Shown in pieces: positions 22,441 to 34,269 of a stretch of DNA of 64,000 bases. Origin of the DNA: Aplectana chamaeleonis (taxonomy: Eukaryota > Nematoda > Chromadorea > Rhabditida > Cosmocercidae); contig JAPDOI010000960.1 of NCBI GenBank assembly GCA_029168955.1, forward strand, positions 62,001-126,000. Direction: 5' to 3'. A program made the position numbers and the translations under genes. Under the pieces are notes generated by a model. That model was given only the letters and a program-made list of their open reading frames with translations. It made no database searches and had not been told where the DNA came from. The first letter of the stretch is position 1. The number at the start of each line of letters is the position of its first letter.

Positions 22441-23639
22441 GAATATTCACGAAATTGTTTTCTAAAACATCGGAGTGTGTATAAAACAAGCCCTAGTTAC
22501 AGAGGAGAATAGAATTTGCGCTATGCGATTATGTAGATTACACAGAGTTCCATCTTTGAATCCAATCACCCAGCAGTTCTAAAAATAGTGTGATTACGAA
22601 AGAAAAAAGGAAAGGACGGCCAAGATGTAACATTCACGAAACCAATATGTAAAAAAAGAATGGGAGATTGTGATGTAAGGAATTTGGGGAGCTAATGTTT
22701 CTCCCATTACGTCTTCAGAATAAGCTATTGCAAAAGCGAAACAAATCTCTTTTGAACGGGATCCGAAATAAAAAGTTGGTTGCATTCTTTCTTCCTCTCC
22801 CAGCCGTCGAATGAACAGAGATCCGCGCGAACGGGCATTTTTTTCGACGAGGGCGGGCATTACACCGCGTGGGGTGAGCACCTCAGTCACACCATGTGGC
22901 GTTTTTGCAGCTCAGCATGGCCCACAAATTGCAGGGAGAAGAGTACCTATGTGAGGGTGCATTGTAAAAAGTACGCACGAGGAGATGGTGATGATAAGGC
23001 TTTAGAAGGGGAAGTGTGTAACAGTCGATGCACAGACCTGTCGTAGCCGGACGAATGAGGAGGCCCGCGGCGGCGGCAGTCGCACGAGGCAGCGCCACTC
23101 GAACGACCCGCAAAAAAACGGAAACATGCGAGTGCGTGGACCGTTTTTTCGCTCTGTGCGCCCCCGATCGATCTGTGCTCAGTCTGACGACTGCTAGGGC
23201 ACCACGGCTGCACATTATGCGACGACTGACGGCACTGTGGTGGTTCTCTGCTCACTGAAGCTGATGATCAACGTGGTCGCCGCCGCATCGTCGTGTAGGT
23301 ACGTAAAAGGTGAATACACTGCGTGTCAGAACTATAGGCCCACTCTTGATTTGAGTGCCGGTATACAGCTTCCGGCATCTGTTTGGCTCACAATGTTGAA
23401 ACATATCCCTATCAATTTGAGTAGTGATAAGCGTTTGTCAAATCTTATCTGAATGCGTTATAAAAATCGGATGATTTTGGAAGAAAATAGGATATTTTCG
23501 GTTGAAAACCGGATAAAATCGGATAGAACTGGTTTGTTTCGATGATGTGAGCCTGTGACTTACGCGCGCACGTGTACATTGACGCAGTGTCGGCGCCAAA
23601 CTCGAAATTTCGTAATCCAGAAGGCTCCCTCTTCTACTG
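22441..23639. other. Unassigned region, GC-rich core 22800-23300
   Basis: Frames of 76-110 codons on both strands overlap between 22780 and 23258, with Arg/Ala-rich products that resemble nothing I know. The GC-rich core might be a first exon or promoter island of an undetected gene, but I see no convincing splice or start signal. 23460-23530 carries AT-rich GGATAAAATCGGAT-like words reminiscent of hAT subterminal repeats. Confidence 0.25.
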
Positions 23640-23765
23640 TGAATCTCCGAAGCGCCGTGGAAGGTATGTGGGACCCGACTGGGGGTGCGCCAAGCGCCAA
23701 GAAAAATGCGCGGGACTCAACTGTGTGTGCGCTGAGCACCGTGGAAAGTGTGTAAGACCGGCGTG
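23640..23765 (-). repeat. Degenerate satellite C remnant
   Basis: Three decayed 42-bp units: GTGTAAGACCGG, GAGCACCGTGGAAAGTGTG, GCGCCAAGCGCC and TATGTGGGACCCGACTGGG. These match the inverted satellite C form (GTGTGCGGGACCC...GGACGCCGTAGAAA) at 42100-43440. It is an old isolated fragment. Confidence 0.6.
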
Positions 23766-24766
23766 GGCTTCGAGGAACTAAGTTCTCATGTGGCAATGAT
23801 TCAATTATATTATGCGTCATCATACACGCTTACAAGTATGCCGCGAAGCGGAGTCGGTGTCCACCTTGTTAAAGCATAAATCGTCAGATTTTTTGTGTTC
23901 TCATCTGATTCGCCAGATTAAGCCGTTGGTTCATAGGAGCGGCGGACAAGGACGTGAAATACGATAGTATTCGGGCATTAGATAAACTAAAATGAATGAA
24001 TGAACTCTTGGGTGTTTTTTTTTGGTGTACGGAGATCTCAAAGGCAGCGTTCACGATACAAAGCCGCATTCTAGTTTTCGATGTTTTTGAGTAGGTAAGT
24101 CCAATAAGTAGAGGCTAATAGGGAAAGGTCTCAGCAAACCATCACATACTGGCGAAAAACTGCTAGAAGAAATCACTGAATAAAATTCAATTATGCATGT
24201 TGGCGTGTTTTGGGAGACTGCAGACAAAGCTTCAGGCCTGACATCGGAAATGGTTTGCCCTGCTTCAAAAATCTCAGATTCATTTTTTTGTTTTGTGTTT
24301 ATTCTGCCAGAAACTCTTTAAAAACATGATGGGCCAATGCACATGATGGAATGTTAGATCCTTTCGCGATAAAAAATATATAAAAAAGTCGGGGCCTGTC
24401 CCTCTGATGAAGCGAATGTAGGACAACTGTTATATGAAGCGGGCATGGTGATCCAATGGGTTGGCTGGTCCACGACATTTTCACCCACTTCCTGGCCAAT
24501 TTCGTCGTACCTCCGTTCTCACTATTCTTAGTTAGAGGGACCCAAAGCTTACGTTTTCGCAAGAAACAAACGGGACAGCTTCTCAAAGACTTGTCTCGTG
24601 GGTAAAATTTGATATTATGCTCCTGCCGCGGTGTGTAGCAACCCTGCCAAACGCGGAATCTCAACTGTTCATAATCCCTCCGCCAACGTCATAGTTTCCG
24701 GTACCAATAGGGACGAGACGCGCGCTGGACTTCAATCGAAATATATGTTCTTCCATTTGTCATCGG
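23766..24766. other. Unassigned region
   Basis: A short CCGC-GAA-GCGG hairpin stands at 23841-23851. A 121-codon minus-strand frame (24299-24664) has no recognised domain and no codon or context support, so it is not called. Nothing else is identifiable. Confidence 0.3.
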
Positions 24767-25139
24767 TCTATCGCTCCAGCCGCGAAGCGGCTGGAGTGTT
24801 TTTGTTTTGCCCGGGACTTGTGATCACTTAGAATTCTGTAAAGTAGTTAATAAAACCTGCTAAACAAATTCTCCAGAGATTTCCATCGGAATATAGGTGA
24901 GAGGGTCGAGGAGGCACATGCTGACAAAATTTGAGCCAAATCGGTTCAAAACTAACAAATTTAGATCGGCGAGTCCTTATCAAAAGTTCTTGTTGTGCGT
25001 GTTACTCGTTCCTGCTTCCTGCTTCGCGCTTCCTGCTTCCTCGTGCGTTACGCACCCTTAGTAGTGGTCACTGCCAATGGTCGCAGGCGATCAGTTGAAC
25101 AGGCAGGTAAGTTGGTATGTGGATAGATAAGCAGGCTGA
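24767..25139. mobile_element. Stem-loop leader preceding satellite A, copy 2
   Basis: Nearly identical to 6261-6644 from the hairpin (24774-24796) through GTTAATAAAA, the CCTGCTTCC block and CAGTTGAACAGGCAGGTAAG. It differs by an extra GCTTCCTGCTTCGC-type duplication and by lacking about 12 bp before the array. Flanking sequence upstream of the hairpin is unrelated to that of copy 1, which supports an element boundary. Confidence 0.65.
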
Positions 25140-28100
25140 CAAATGAGTACTTACTGTTTAACATTAACTGCTTCACTTAATACTGCTTATCATATCAAGT
25201 GACATTATCAGTTGGTGGATCAATTCGCTAAAACACGTTGTAGGCTGTACTTTTCAATGGGAAGGGACAAGGAAAGTGACTAACAAGTTCATTACTTACT
25301 GTTTAACATTAACTGCTTCACTTATTCCTGCTTATCATATCAAGTGATATTATCAGTTGGTAGATCAAATCGCTAAAACACGTTGTAGGCTGTACTTTTC
25401 AATGGGAAGGGACAAGGAAAGTGACTAACAAGTTCATTACTTACTGTTTAACATTAACTGCTTCACTTATTCCCGCTTATCATATCAAGTGATATTATCA
25501 GTTGGTAGATCAAATCGCTAAAACACTTTGTAGGCTGTACTTTTCAATGGGAAGGGACAAGGAAAGTGACTAACAAGTTCATTACTTACTGTTTAACATT
25601 AACTGCTTCACTTATTCCTGCTTATCATATCAAGTTATATTATCAGTTGGTAGATCAATTCTCTAAAACACGTTGTAGGCTGTACTTTTCAATGGGAAGG
25701 GACAAGGAAAGTGACTAACAAGTTTATTTCTTACTGTTTAACATTAACTGCTTCACTCATTACTGCTTATCATATCAAGTTATATTATCAGTTGGTAGAT
25801 CAAATCGCTAAAACACGTTGTAGGCTGTACTTTTCAATGGGAAGGGACAAGGAAAGTGACTAACAAGTTCATTACTTACTGTTTAACATTAACTGCTTCA
25901 CTTATTCCCGCTTATCATATCAAGTTATATTACCAGTTGGTAGATCAATTCGCTAAAACACGTTGTAGGCTGTACTTTTCGATGGGAAGGGACAAGGAAA
26001 GTGACTAACAAGTTTATTACTTACTGTTTAACATTAACTGCTTCACTTATTACTGCTTATCATATCAAGTTATATTACCAGTTGGTAAGATCAATTCCTT
26101 TAAAACACGTTGTAGGCTGTACTTTTCAATGGGAAGGGACAAGGAAAGTGACTAACAAGTTTATTACTTACTGTTTAACATTAACTGCTTCACTTATTAC
26201 TGCTTATCATATCAAGTTATATTACCAGTTGGTAGATCAATTCGCTAAAACACGTTGTAGGCTGTACTTTTCAATGGGAAGGGACAAGGAGAGTGCCTAA
26301 CAAGTGTATCACGTACTGTTTTACATTAACTGCTTCACTTATTCCTGCTTATCATATCAAGTTATATTATCAGTTGGTAGATCAATTCGCTAAAACACGT
26401 TGTAGGCTGTACTTTTCTAATGGGAAGGGACAAGGAAAGTGACTAACAAGTTTATTTCTTACTGTTTAACATTAACTGCTTCACTCATTACTGCTTATCA
26501 TATCAAGTTATATTACCAGTTGGTAGATCAATTCGCCAAACACGTTGTAGGCTGTACTTTTCGATGGGAAGGGACAAGGAAAGTGACTAACAAGTTTATT
26601 ACTTACTGTTTAACATTAACTGCTTCACTTATTCCCGCTTATCATATCAAGTTATATTATCAGTTGGTAGATCAAATCGCCAAAACACGTTGTAGGCTGT
26701 ACTTTTCAATGGGAAGGGACAAGGAAAGTGACTAACAAGTTTATTTCTTACTGTTTAACATTAACTGCTTCACTCATTACTGCTTATCATATCAAGTTAT
26801 ATTACCAGTTGGTAGATCAATTCGCTAAAACACGTTGTAGGCTGTACTTTTCGATGGGAAGGGACAAGGAAAGTGACTAACAAGTTTATTACTTACTGTT
26901 TAACATTAACTGCTTCACTTATTACTGCTTATCATATCAAGTTATATTACCAGTTGGTAGATCAATTCGCTAAAACACGTTGTAGGCTGTACTTTTCAAT
27001 GGGAAGGGATTAAGGAAAGTGACTAACAAGTTTATTTCTTACTGTTTAACATTAACTGCTTCACTTATTCCCGCTTATCATATCAAGTTATATTACCAGT
27101 TGGTAGATCAATTCGCTAAAACACGTTGTAGGCTGTACTTTTCGATGGGAAGGGACAAGGAAAGTGACTAACAAGTTTATTACTTACTGTTTAACATTAA
27201 CTGCTTCACTTATTCCTGCTTATCATATCAAGTTATATTATCAGTTGGTAGATCAATTCGCTAAAACACGTTGTAGGCTGTACTTTTCAATGGGAAGGGA
27301 CAAGGAAAGTGACTAACAAGTTTATTTCTTACTGTTTAACATTAACTGCTTCACTCATTACTGCTTATCATATCAAGTTATATTACCAGTTGGTAGATCA
27401 ATTCGCTAAAACACGTTGTAGGCTGTACTTTTCGATGGGAAGGGACAAGGAAAGTGACTAACAAGTTTATTACTTACTGTTTAACATTAACTGCTTCACT
27501 TATTCCTGCTTATCATATCAAGTGATATTATCAGTTGGTAGATCAAATCGCTAAAACACGTTGTAGGCTGTACTTTTCAATGGGAAGGGACAAGGAAAGT
27601 GACTAACAAGTTCATTACTTACTGTTTAACATTAACTGCTTCACTTATTCCCGCTTATCATATCAAGTGATATTATCAGTTGGTAGATCAAATCGCTAAA
27701 ACACTTTGTAGGCTGTACTTTTCAATGGGAAGGGACAAGGAAAGTGACTAACAAGTTTATTTCTTACTGTTTAACATTAACTGCTTCACTTAATACTGCT
27801 TATCATATCAAGTGACATTATCAGTTGGTGGATCAATTCGCTAAAACACGTTGTAGGCTGTACTTTTCAATGGGAAGGGACAAGGAAAGTGACTAACAAG
27901 TTCATTACTTACTGTTTAACATTAACTGCTTCACTTATTCCCGCTTATCATATCAAGTGATATTATCAGTTGGTAGATCAAATCGCTAAAACACTTTGTA
28001 GGCTGTACTTTTCAATGGGAAGGGACAAGGAAAGTGACTAACAAGTTCATTACTTACTGTTTAACATTAACTGCTTCACTTATTCCTGCTTATCATATCA

Positions 28101-31100
28101 AGTGATATTATCAGTTGGTGGATCAATTCGCTAAAACACGTTGTAGGCTGTACTTTTCAATGGGAAGGGACAAGGAAAGTGACTAACAAGTTTATTTCTT
28201 ACTGTTTGAACATTAACTGCTTCACTCATTACCGCTTATCATATCAAGTTATATTATCAGTTGGTAGATCATTTCGCTAAAACACGTTGTAGGCTGTACT
28301 TTTCGATGGGAAGGGACAAGGAAAGTGACTAACAAGTTTATTACTTACTGTTTAACATTAACTGCTTCACTTATTCCTGCTTATCATATCAAGTGATATT
28401 ATCAGTTGGTAGATCAAATCGCTAAAACACGTTGTAGGCTGTACTTTTCAATGGGGAGGGACAAGGAAAGTGACTAACAAGTTCATTACTTACTGTTTAA
28501 CATTAACTGCTTCACTTATTCCCGCTTATCATATCAAGTGATATTATCAGTTGGTAGATCAAATCGCTAAAACACTTTGTAGGCTGTACTTTTCAATGGG
28601 AAGGGACAAGGAAAGTGACTAACAAGTTCATTACTTACTGTTTAACATTAACTGCTTCACTTATTCCTGCTTATCATATCAAGTTATATTATCAGTTGGT
28701 AGATCAATTCGCTAAAACACGTTGTAGGCTGTACTTTTCAATGGGAAGGGACAAGGAAAGTGACTAACAAGTTTATTTCTTACTGTTTAACATTAACTGC
28801 TTCACTCATTACTGCTTATCATATCAAGTGATATTATCAGTTGGTAGATCAAATCGCTAAAACACTTTGTAGGCTGTACTTTTCAATGGGAAGGGACAAG
28901 GAAAGTGACTAACAAGTTCATTACTTACTGTTTAACATTAACTGCTTCACTTATTCCTGCTTATCATATCAAGTTATATTATCAGTTGGTAGATCAATTC
29001 GCTAAAACACGTTGTAGGCTGTACTTTTCAATGGGAAGGGACAAGGAAAGTGACTAACAAGTTCATTACTTACTGTTTAACATTAACTGCTTCACTCATT
29101 ACTGCTTATCATATCAAGTTATATTATCAGTTGGTAGATCAATTCGCTAAAACACGTTGTAGGCTGTACTTTTCGATGGGAAGGGACAAGAAAAGTGACC
29201 AACAAGTTTATTACTTACTGTTTAACATTAACTGCTTCACTTATTACTGCGTATCATATCAAGTGATATTATCAGCTGGTGGATCAATTCGTTAAAACAC
29301 TTTGTAGGCTGTACTTTTCAATGGGAAGGGACAAGGAAAGTGACTAACAAGTTCATTACTTACTGTTTAACATTAACTGCTTCACTTATTCCTGCTTATC
29401 ATATCAAGTGATATTATCAGTTGGTAGATCAAATCGCTAAAACACGTTGTAGGCTGTACTTTTCAATGGGAAGGGACAAGGAAAGTGACTAACAAGTTCA
29501 TTACTTACTGTTTAACATTAACTGCTTCACTTATTCCCGCTTATCATATCAAGTGATATTATCAGTTGGTAGATCAAATCGCTAAAACACTTTGTAGGCT
29601 GTACTTTTCAATGGGAAGGGACAAGGAAAGTGACTAACAAGTTCATTACTTACTGTTTAACATTAACTGCTTCACTTATTCCTGCTTATCATATCAAGTG
29701 ATATTATCAGTTGGTGGATCAATTCGCTAAAACACGTTGTAGGCTGTACTTTTCAATGGGAAGGGACAAGGAAAGTGACTAACAAGTTTATTACTTACTG
29801 TTTAACATTAACTGCTTCACTTATTCCTGCTTATCATATCAAGTGATATTATCAGTTGGTGGATCAATTCGCTAAAACACGTTGTAGGCTGTACTTTTCG
29901 ATGGGAAGGGACAAGGAAAGTGACTAACAAGTTTATTACTTACTGTTTAACATTAACTGCTTCACTTATTCCTGCTTATCATATCAAGTGATATTATCAG
30001 TTGGTAGATCAAATCGCTAAAACACGTTGTAGGCTGTACTTTTCAATGGGAAGGGACAAGGAAAGTGACTAACAAGTTCATTACTTACTGTTTAACATTA
30101 ACTGCTTCACTTATTCCTGCTTATCATATCAAGTGATATTATCAGTTGGTGGATCAATTCGCTAAAACACGTTGTAGGCTGTACTTTTCAATGGGAAGGG
30201 ACAAGGAAAGTGACTAACAAGTTCATTACTTACTGTTTAACATTAACTGCTTCACTTATTCCTGCTTATCATATCAAGTGATATTATCAGTTGGTAGATC
30301 AATTCGCTAAAACACTTTGTAGGCTGTACTTTTCAATGGGAAGGGACAAGGAAAGTGACTAACAAGTTCATTACTTACTGTTTAACATTAACTGCTTCAC
30401 TTATTCCCGCTTATCATATCAAGTGATATTATCAGTTGGTAGATCAAATCGCTAAAACACTTTGTAGGCTGTACTTTTCAATGGGAAGGGACAAGATAAG
30501 TGACTAACAAGTTCATTACTTACTGTTTAACATTAACTGCTTCACTTATTCCTGCTTATCATATCAAGTGATATTATCAGTTGGTGGATCAATTCGCTAA
30601 AACACGTTGTAGGCTGTACTTTTCAATGGGAAGGGACAAGGAAAGTGACTAACAAGTTTATTTCTTACTGTTTAACATTAACTGCTTCACTCATTACTGC
30701 TTATCATATCAAGTTATATTATCAGTTGGTAGATCAATTCGCTAAAACACGTTGTAGGCTGTACTTTTCGATGGGAAGGGACAAGAAAAGTGACCAACAA
30801 GTTTATTACTTACTGTTTAACATTAACTGCTTCACTTATTACTGCGTATCATATCAAGTGATATTATCAGTTGGTGGATCAATTCGCTAAAACACTTTGT
30901 AGGCTGTACTTTTCAATGGGAAGGGACAAGGAAAGTGACTAACAAGTTCATTACTTACTGTTTAACATTAACTGCTTCACTTATTACTGCTTATCATATC
31001 AAGTTATATTATCAGTTGGTAGATCAAATCGCTAAAACACGTTGTAGGCTGTACTTTTCAATGGGAAGGGACAAGGAAAGTGACTAACAAGTTCATTACT

Positions 31101-32545
31101 TACTGTTTAACATTAAATGCTTCACTTATTCCCGCTTATCATATCAAGTGATATTATCAGTTGGTAGATCAAATCGCTAAAACACTTTGTAGGCTGTACT
31201 TTTCAATGGGAAGGGACAAGGAAAGTGACTAACAAGTTCATTACTTACTGTTTAACATTAACTGCTTCACTTATTCCTGCTTATCATATCAAGTGATATT
31301 ATCAGTTGGTGGATCAATTCGCTAAAACACGTTGTAGGCTGTACTTTTCAATGGGAAGGGACAAGGAAAGTGACTAACAAGTTTATTTCTTACTGTTTAA
31401 CATTAACTGCTTCACTCATTACTGCTTATCATATCAAGTTATATTATCAGTTGGTAGATCAATTCGCTAAAACACGTTGTAGGCTGTACTTTTCAATGGG
31501 AAGGGACAAGGAAAGTGACTAACAAGTTCATTACTTACTGTTTAACATTAACTGCTTCACTTATTCCCGCTTATCATATCAAGTGATATTATCAGTTGGT
31601 AGATCAAATCGCTAAAACACTTTGTAGGCTGTACTTTTCAATGGGAAGGGACAAGGAAAGTGATTAACAAGCTTATTACTTACTGTTTAACGCTACTGCT
31701 TCTTTTATTACTGCTTATCATATCAAGTGATATTATCAGTTGGTGGATCAATTCGCTAAAACACGTTGTAGGCTGTACTTTTCGATGGGAAAGGACAAGG
31801 GAAGTGACTAACAAGTTCATTACTTACTGTTTAACATTAACTGCTTCACTTATTCCTGCTTATCATATCAAGTGATATTATCAGTTGGTGGATCAATTCG
31901 CTAAAACACGTTGTAGGCTGTACTTTTCAATGGGAAGGGACAAGGAAAGTGACTAACAAGTTCATTACTTACTGTTTAACATTAACTGCTTCACTTATTC
32001 CTGCTTATCATATCAAGTGATATTATCAGTTGGTGGGTCAATTCGCTAAAACACGTTGTAGGCTGTACTTTTCAATGGGAAGGGACAAGGAAAGTGACTA
32101 ACAAGTTTATTTCTTACTGTTTAACATTAACTGCTTCACTCATTACTGCTTATCATATCAAGTTATATTATCAGTTGGTAGATCATTTCGCTAAAACACG
32201 TTGTAGGCTGTACTTTTCAATGGGAAGGGACAAGGAAAGTGACTAACAAGTTCATTACTTACTGTTTAACATTAACTGCTTCACTTATTCCCGCTTATCA
32301 TATCAAGTGATATTATCAGTTGGTAGATCAATTCGCTAAAACACGTTGTAGGCTGTACTTTTCGATGGGAAGGGACAAGGAAAGTGATTAACAAGCTTAT
32401 TACTTACTGTTTAACGCTACTGCTTCTTTTATTACTGCTTATCATATCAAGTGATATTATCAGTTGGTGGATCAATTCGCTAAAACACGTTGTAGGCTGT
32501 ACTTTTCGATGGGAAGGGACAAGGGAAGTGACTAACAAGTTTATT
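25140..32545 (+). repeat. Satellite A, array 2: ~51 monomers of 145 bp
   Basis: This is the largest array, with the same monomer as array 1. Variants assort in blocks (TTCATTACTT/TTTATTTCTT, TATTCCTGC/TATTCCCGC/CATTACTGC, CACGTTG/CACTTTG), which shows higher-order structure. The rare variant AAAAGTGACCAACAAG with ACTGCGTATCAT recurs at 29191 and 30786, 1595 bp apart, exactly 11 monomers. A second rare block (GATTAACAAGCTTATTAC with GCTACTGCTTC) recurs at 31661 and 32385, five monomers apart. The array ends abruptly inside a monomer where hairpin cassette H begins. Short frames (70-99 codons) inside are repeat artefacts. Confidence 0.95.
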
Positions 32546-32635
32546 GTGGTGAGCGCGAAGCGCTCACCAGATTTGGCTTTGATTCGCCATCGCGCAACCC
32601 CCTGATCTCAGTATCAGGGTTCAGAGTAAACGTAG
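32546..32635 (-). repeat. Hairpin cassette H, inverted copy, cutting satellite A
   Basis: After ...AACAAGTTTATT the satellite stops and GTGGTGAGCGC-GAA-GCGCTCACC begins (hairpin 32548-32568), followed by AGATTTGGCTTTGAT and CGCGCAACCCC ... GTTCAGAGTAAACG. This matches 51800-51895 in order and orientation. Read on the minus strand the cassette ends at CACAAT, joined directly to satellite sequence, so an element probably inserted there. Confidence 0.65.
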
Positions 32636-32660
32636 GAAGACCGTTTTTTTTGCATTTAAT

Positions 32661-33330
32661 AAATTCTAAAAGTTTAGCTTCCTGGCAAAAGTAATGATTT
32701 GGCAATGCTATAATCACAATATAGAAGTTGAAAAAATAAAAAACGTCTTGAAATAACTTTAAAAATGATTTGGCGCAAAATAGCCAGAAGTAATGAAAAA
32801 CTGGGAAATGTAGTGAAATGATTAAAATCGGATTTGGCGGTCAGTCATAGGACAACTTCTTATAATTAGTGAGAAACAAGGGATAGGATTTCACAAGCTT
32901 CTCCGTTAAACTTATCAAAGCTAAATCAAGCGCGTAACGGAAACCTTAAAACATTTCATTGAAGCTGTAATACGGAAATCACGGTGGGTCAAGCTATGTA
33001 AACGTAACGCTCAGATCCGGTGCGCGCTTGATTTAGCTTCGACAAGTTTAACGGAGAAGCTTGTGAAATCCTATCCCTTGTTTCTCACTAATTATAAAAA
33101 GTTGTCCTATGACTGACCGCCAAATCCGATTTTAATCATTTCACTACATTTCCCAGTTTTTCATTACTTCTGGCTATTTTGCGCCAAATCATTTTTAAAG
33201 TTATTTCAAGACGTTTTTTTATTTTTTCAACTTCTATATTGTGATTATAGCATTGCCAAATCATTACTTTTGCCAGGAAGCTAAACTTTTAGAAATTTCA
33301 TGTATTTTTCCCAAAGGTCCCCTTTTTGAC
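32661..33330. mobile_element. Foldback element FB3, copy 1
   Basis: Arms of ~300 bp are near-perfect complements. The left starts TTCTAAAAGTTTAGCTTCCT (32664) and the right ends AGGAAGCTAAACTTTTAGAA (33293). GATTTGGC and its variants recur within the arms, with GTAGTGAAATGATTAAAATC just before one of them. The centre carries AACTTATCAAAGCTAAATCAAG and, inverted, CTTGATTTAGCTTCGACAAG. Comparison with copies at 43872 and 52738 extends the element to about 33330. No coding region. Confidence 0.85.
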
Positions 33331-33484
33331 CTGATTTTTGCTCAGCGATTCCCATTTTGGAGAGGCGAAACCTATTATGACAGCTTCTGCTTTCCGTAGA
33401 TAATGAAATCGGCACGAATTAGTGTTGTCATAACTCCTTAAAATTGTGACCCGCAACCATAAAAAACGACCCTCGCTTTCCTAC

Positions 33485-33570
33485 TGAGACCCCGTACACG
33501 TTTTGCTACTTCATGCGCACTTCCAGTGGGGGCCCGCATACTTTTTGCGGCTTCCTGCACACTCCTCAAA
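33485..33570 (+). repeat. Satellite C fragment beside half FB2
   Basis: Two degraded 42-bp units (GACCCCGTACACGTTTTGCT, GGGGGCCCGCATACTTTTTG). The following CTCCTCAAATCCTATTTTCAC matches 37850-37875 after satellite C there. The satellite-to-FB2 junction therefore exists twice and belongs to one ancestral element. Confidence 0.7.
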
Positions 33571-34120
33571 TCCTATTTTCACTAACCGTCTCGAGAAGAG
33601 AACAATCTTGGGCGAAAGCCTATTATTAGGTGTGTTGTTTTTCATTAGTTCATTCTCGAAGTTCAGTGAGCGTCGGATGGTTTACAATAACATGTTTACA
33701 TGTTTTTACCCGTCTTGACCCTCAATTTTGAGGTTCCGCTAAAATTGAGCTTTCAACTTCAAAATTGAATAGGAGCTAGCTGCATCCATTTCCAGCCTCC
33801 CGCCAAAAAATTAGCTTCCTAACTCAATTTTAAGTAGTGCAACAAGATCGTGAACGCCGTCTGAAAAAAAAGGTGATTAACAGTTTTTCAACCAAAATCA
33901 CGTGGTTTTCTCCATTTTTCTTGAGTGCCAAGAAACCATTCCAAACCATTTTTGGGTGCATACCCCCACTTTTACGCTCTTTCCAATGGAGAAAAAACCG
34001 CACAAAAGGCAAAACCAGAAAAAACCGCCACATTCACTCCGAACGCCGGTTTCGTAATCGCAGAGTTGCGCGTGGGCGAGTTAAAGCCAAATCTGGTGCG
34101 CGCGAAGCAATTGTGTTCAG
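33571..34120. mobile_element. FB2, left-half copy
   Basis: Near-identical to 37861-38390: GTCGGATGGTTTACAATAAC, GACCCTCAATTTTGAGG, AGCTAGCTGCATCCATTTCC, AAGATCGTGAACGCCGTCTG and CACGTGGTTTTCTCCATTTT follow in the same order. It ends in a mutated cassette H hairpin (GGTGCGCGCGAAGCAATTG near 34095), which has lost its 3' stem. The right arm is missing, so this is half an element. Frames of about 110 codons here are not genes. Confidence 0.75.
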
Positions 34121-34269
34121 CGCGGCGAATAACATCTCAAGACAGAGTTTGGGCAGAAACTGTTTCAATTTTTAGAATCCGCGAATACGAACATTCGGTT
34201 GTTTTTGACCTTCCGGTCATTTCCTTCTGTAGAGTTCCGAAAATCTGAAAAGGGATTTCATAATTATTA

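Noticed and set aside
22780..23258. Overlapping frames in a GC-rich island as a first exon
   Set aside because: Both strands are open, products are Arg/Ala-rich and unlike any family I recognise, and there is no splice evidence.
24299..24664. 121-codon minus-strand gene
   Set aside because: No recognisable domain, and other frames overlap; length is within chance for this composition.
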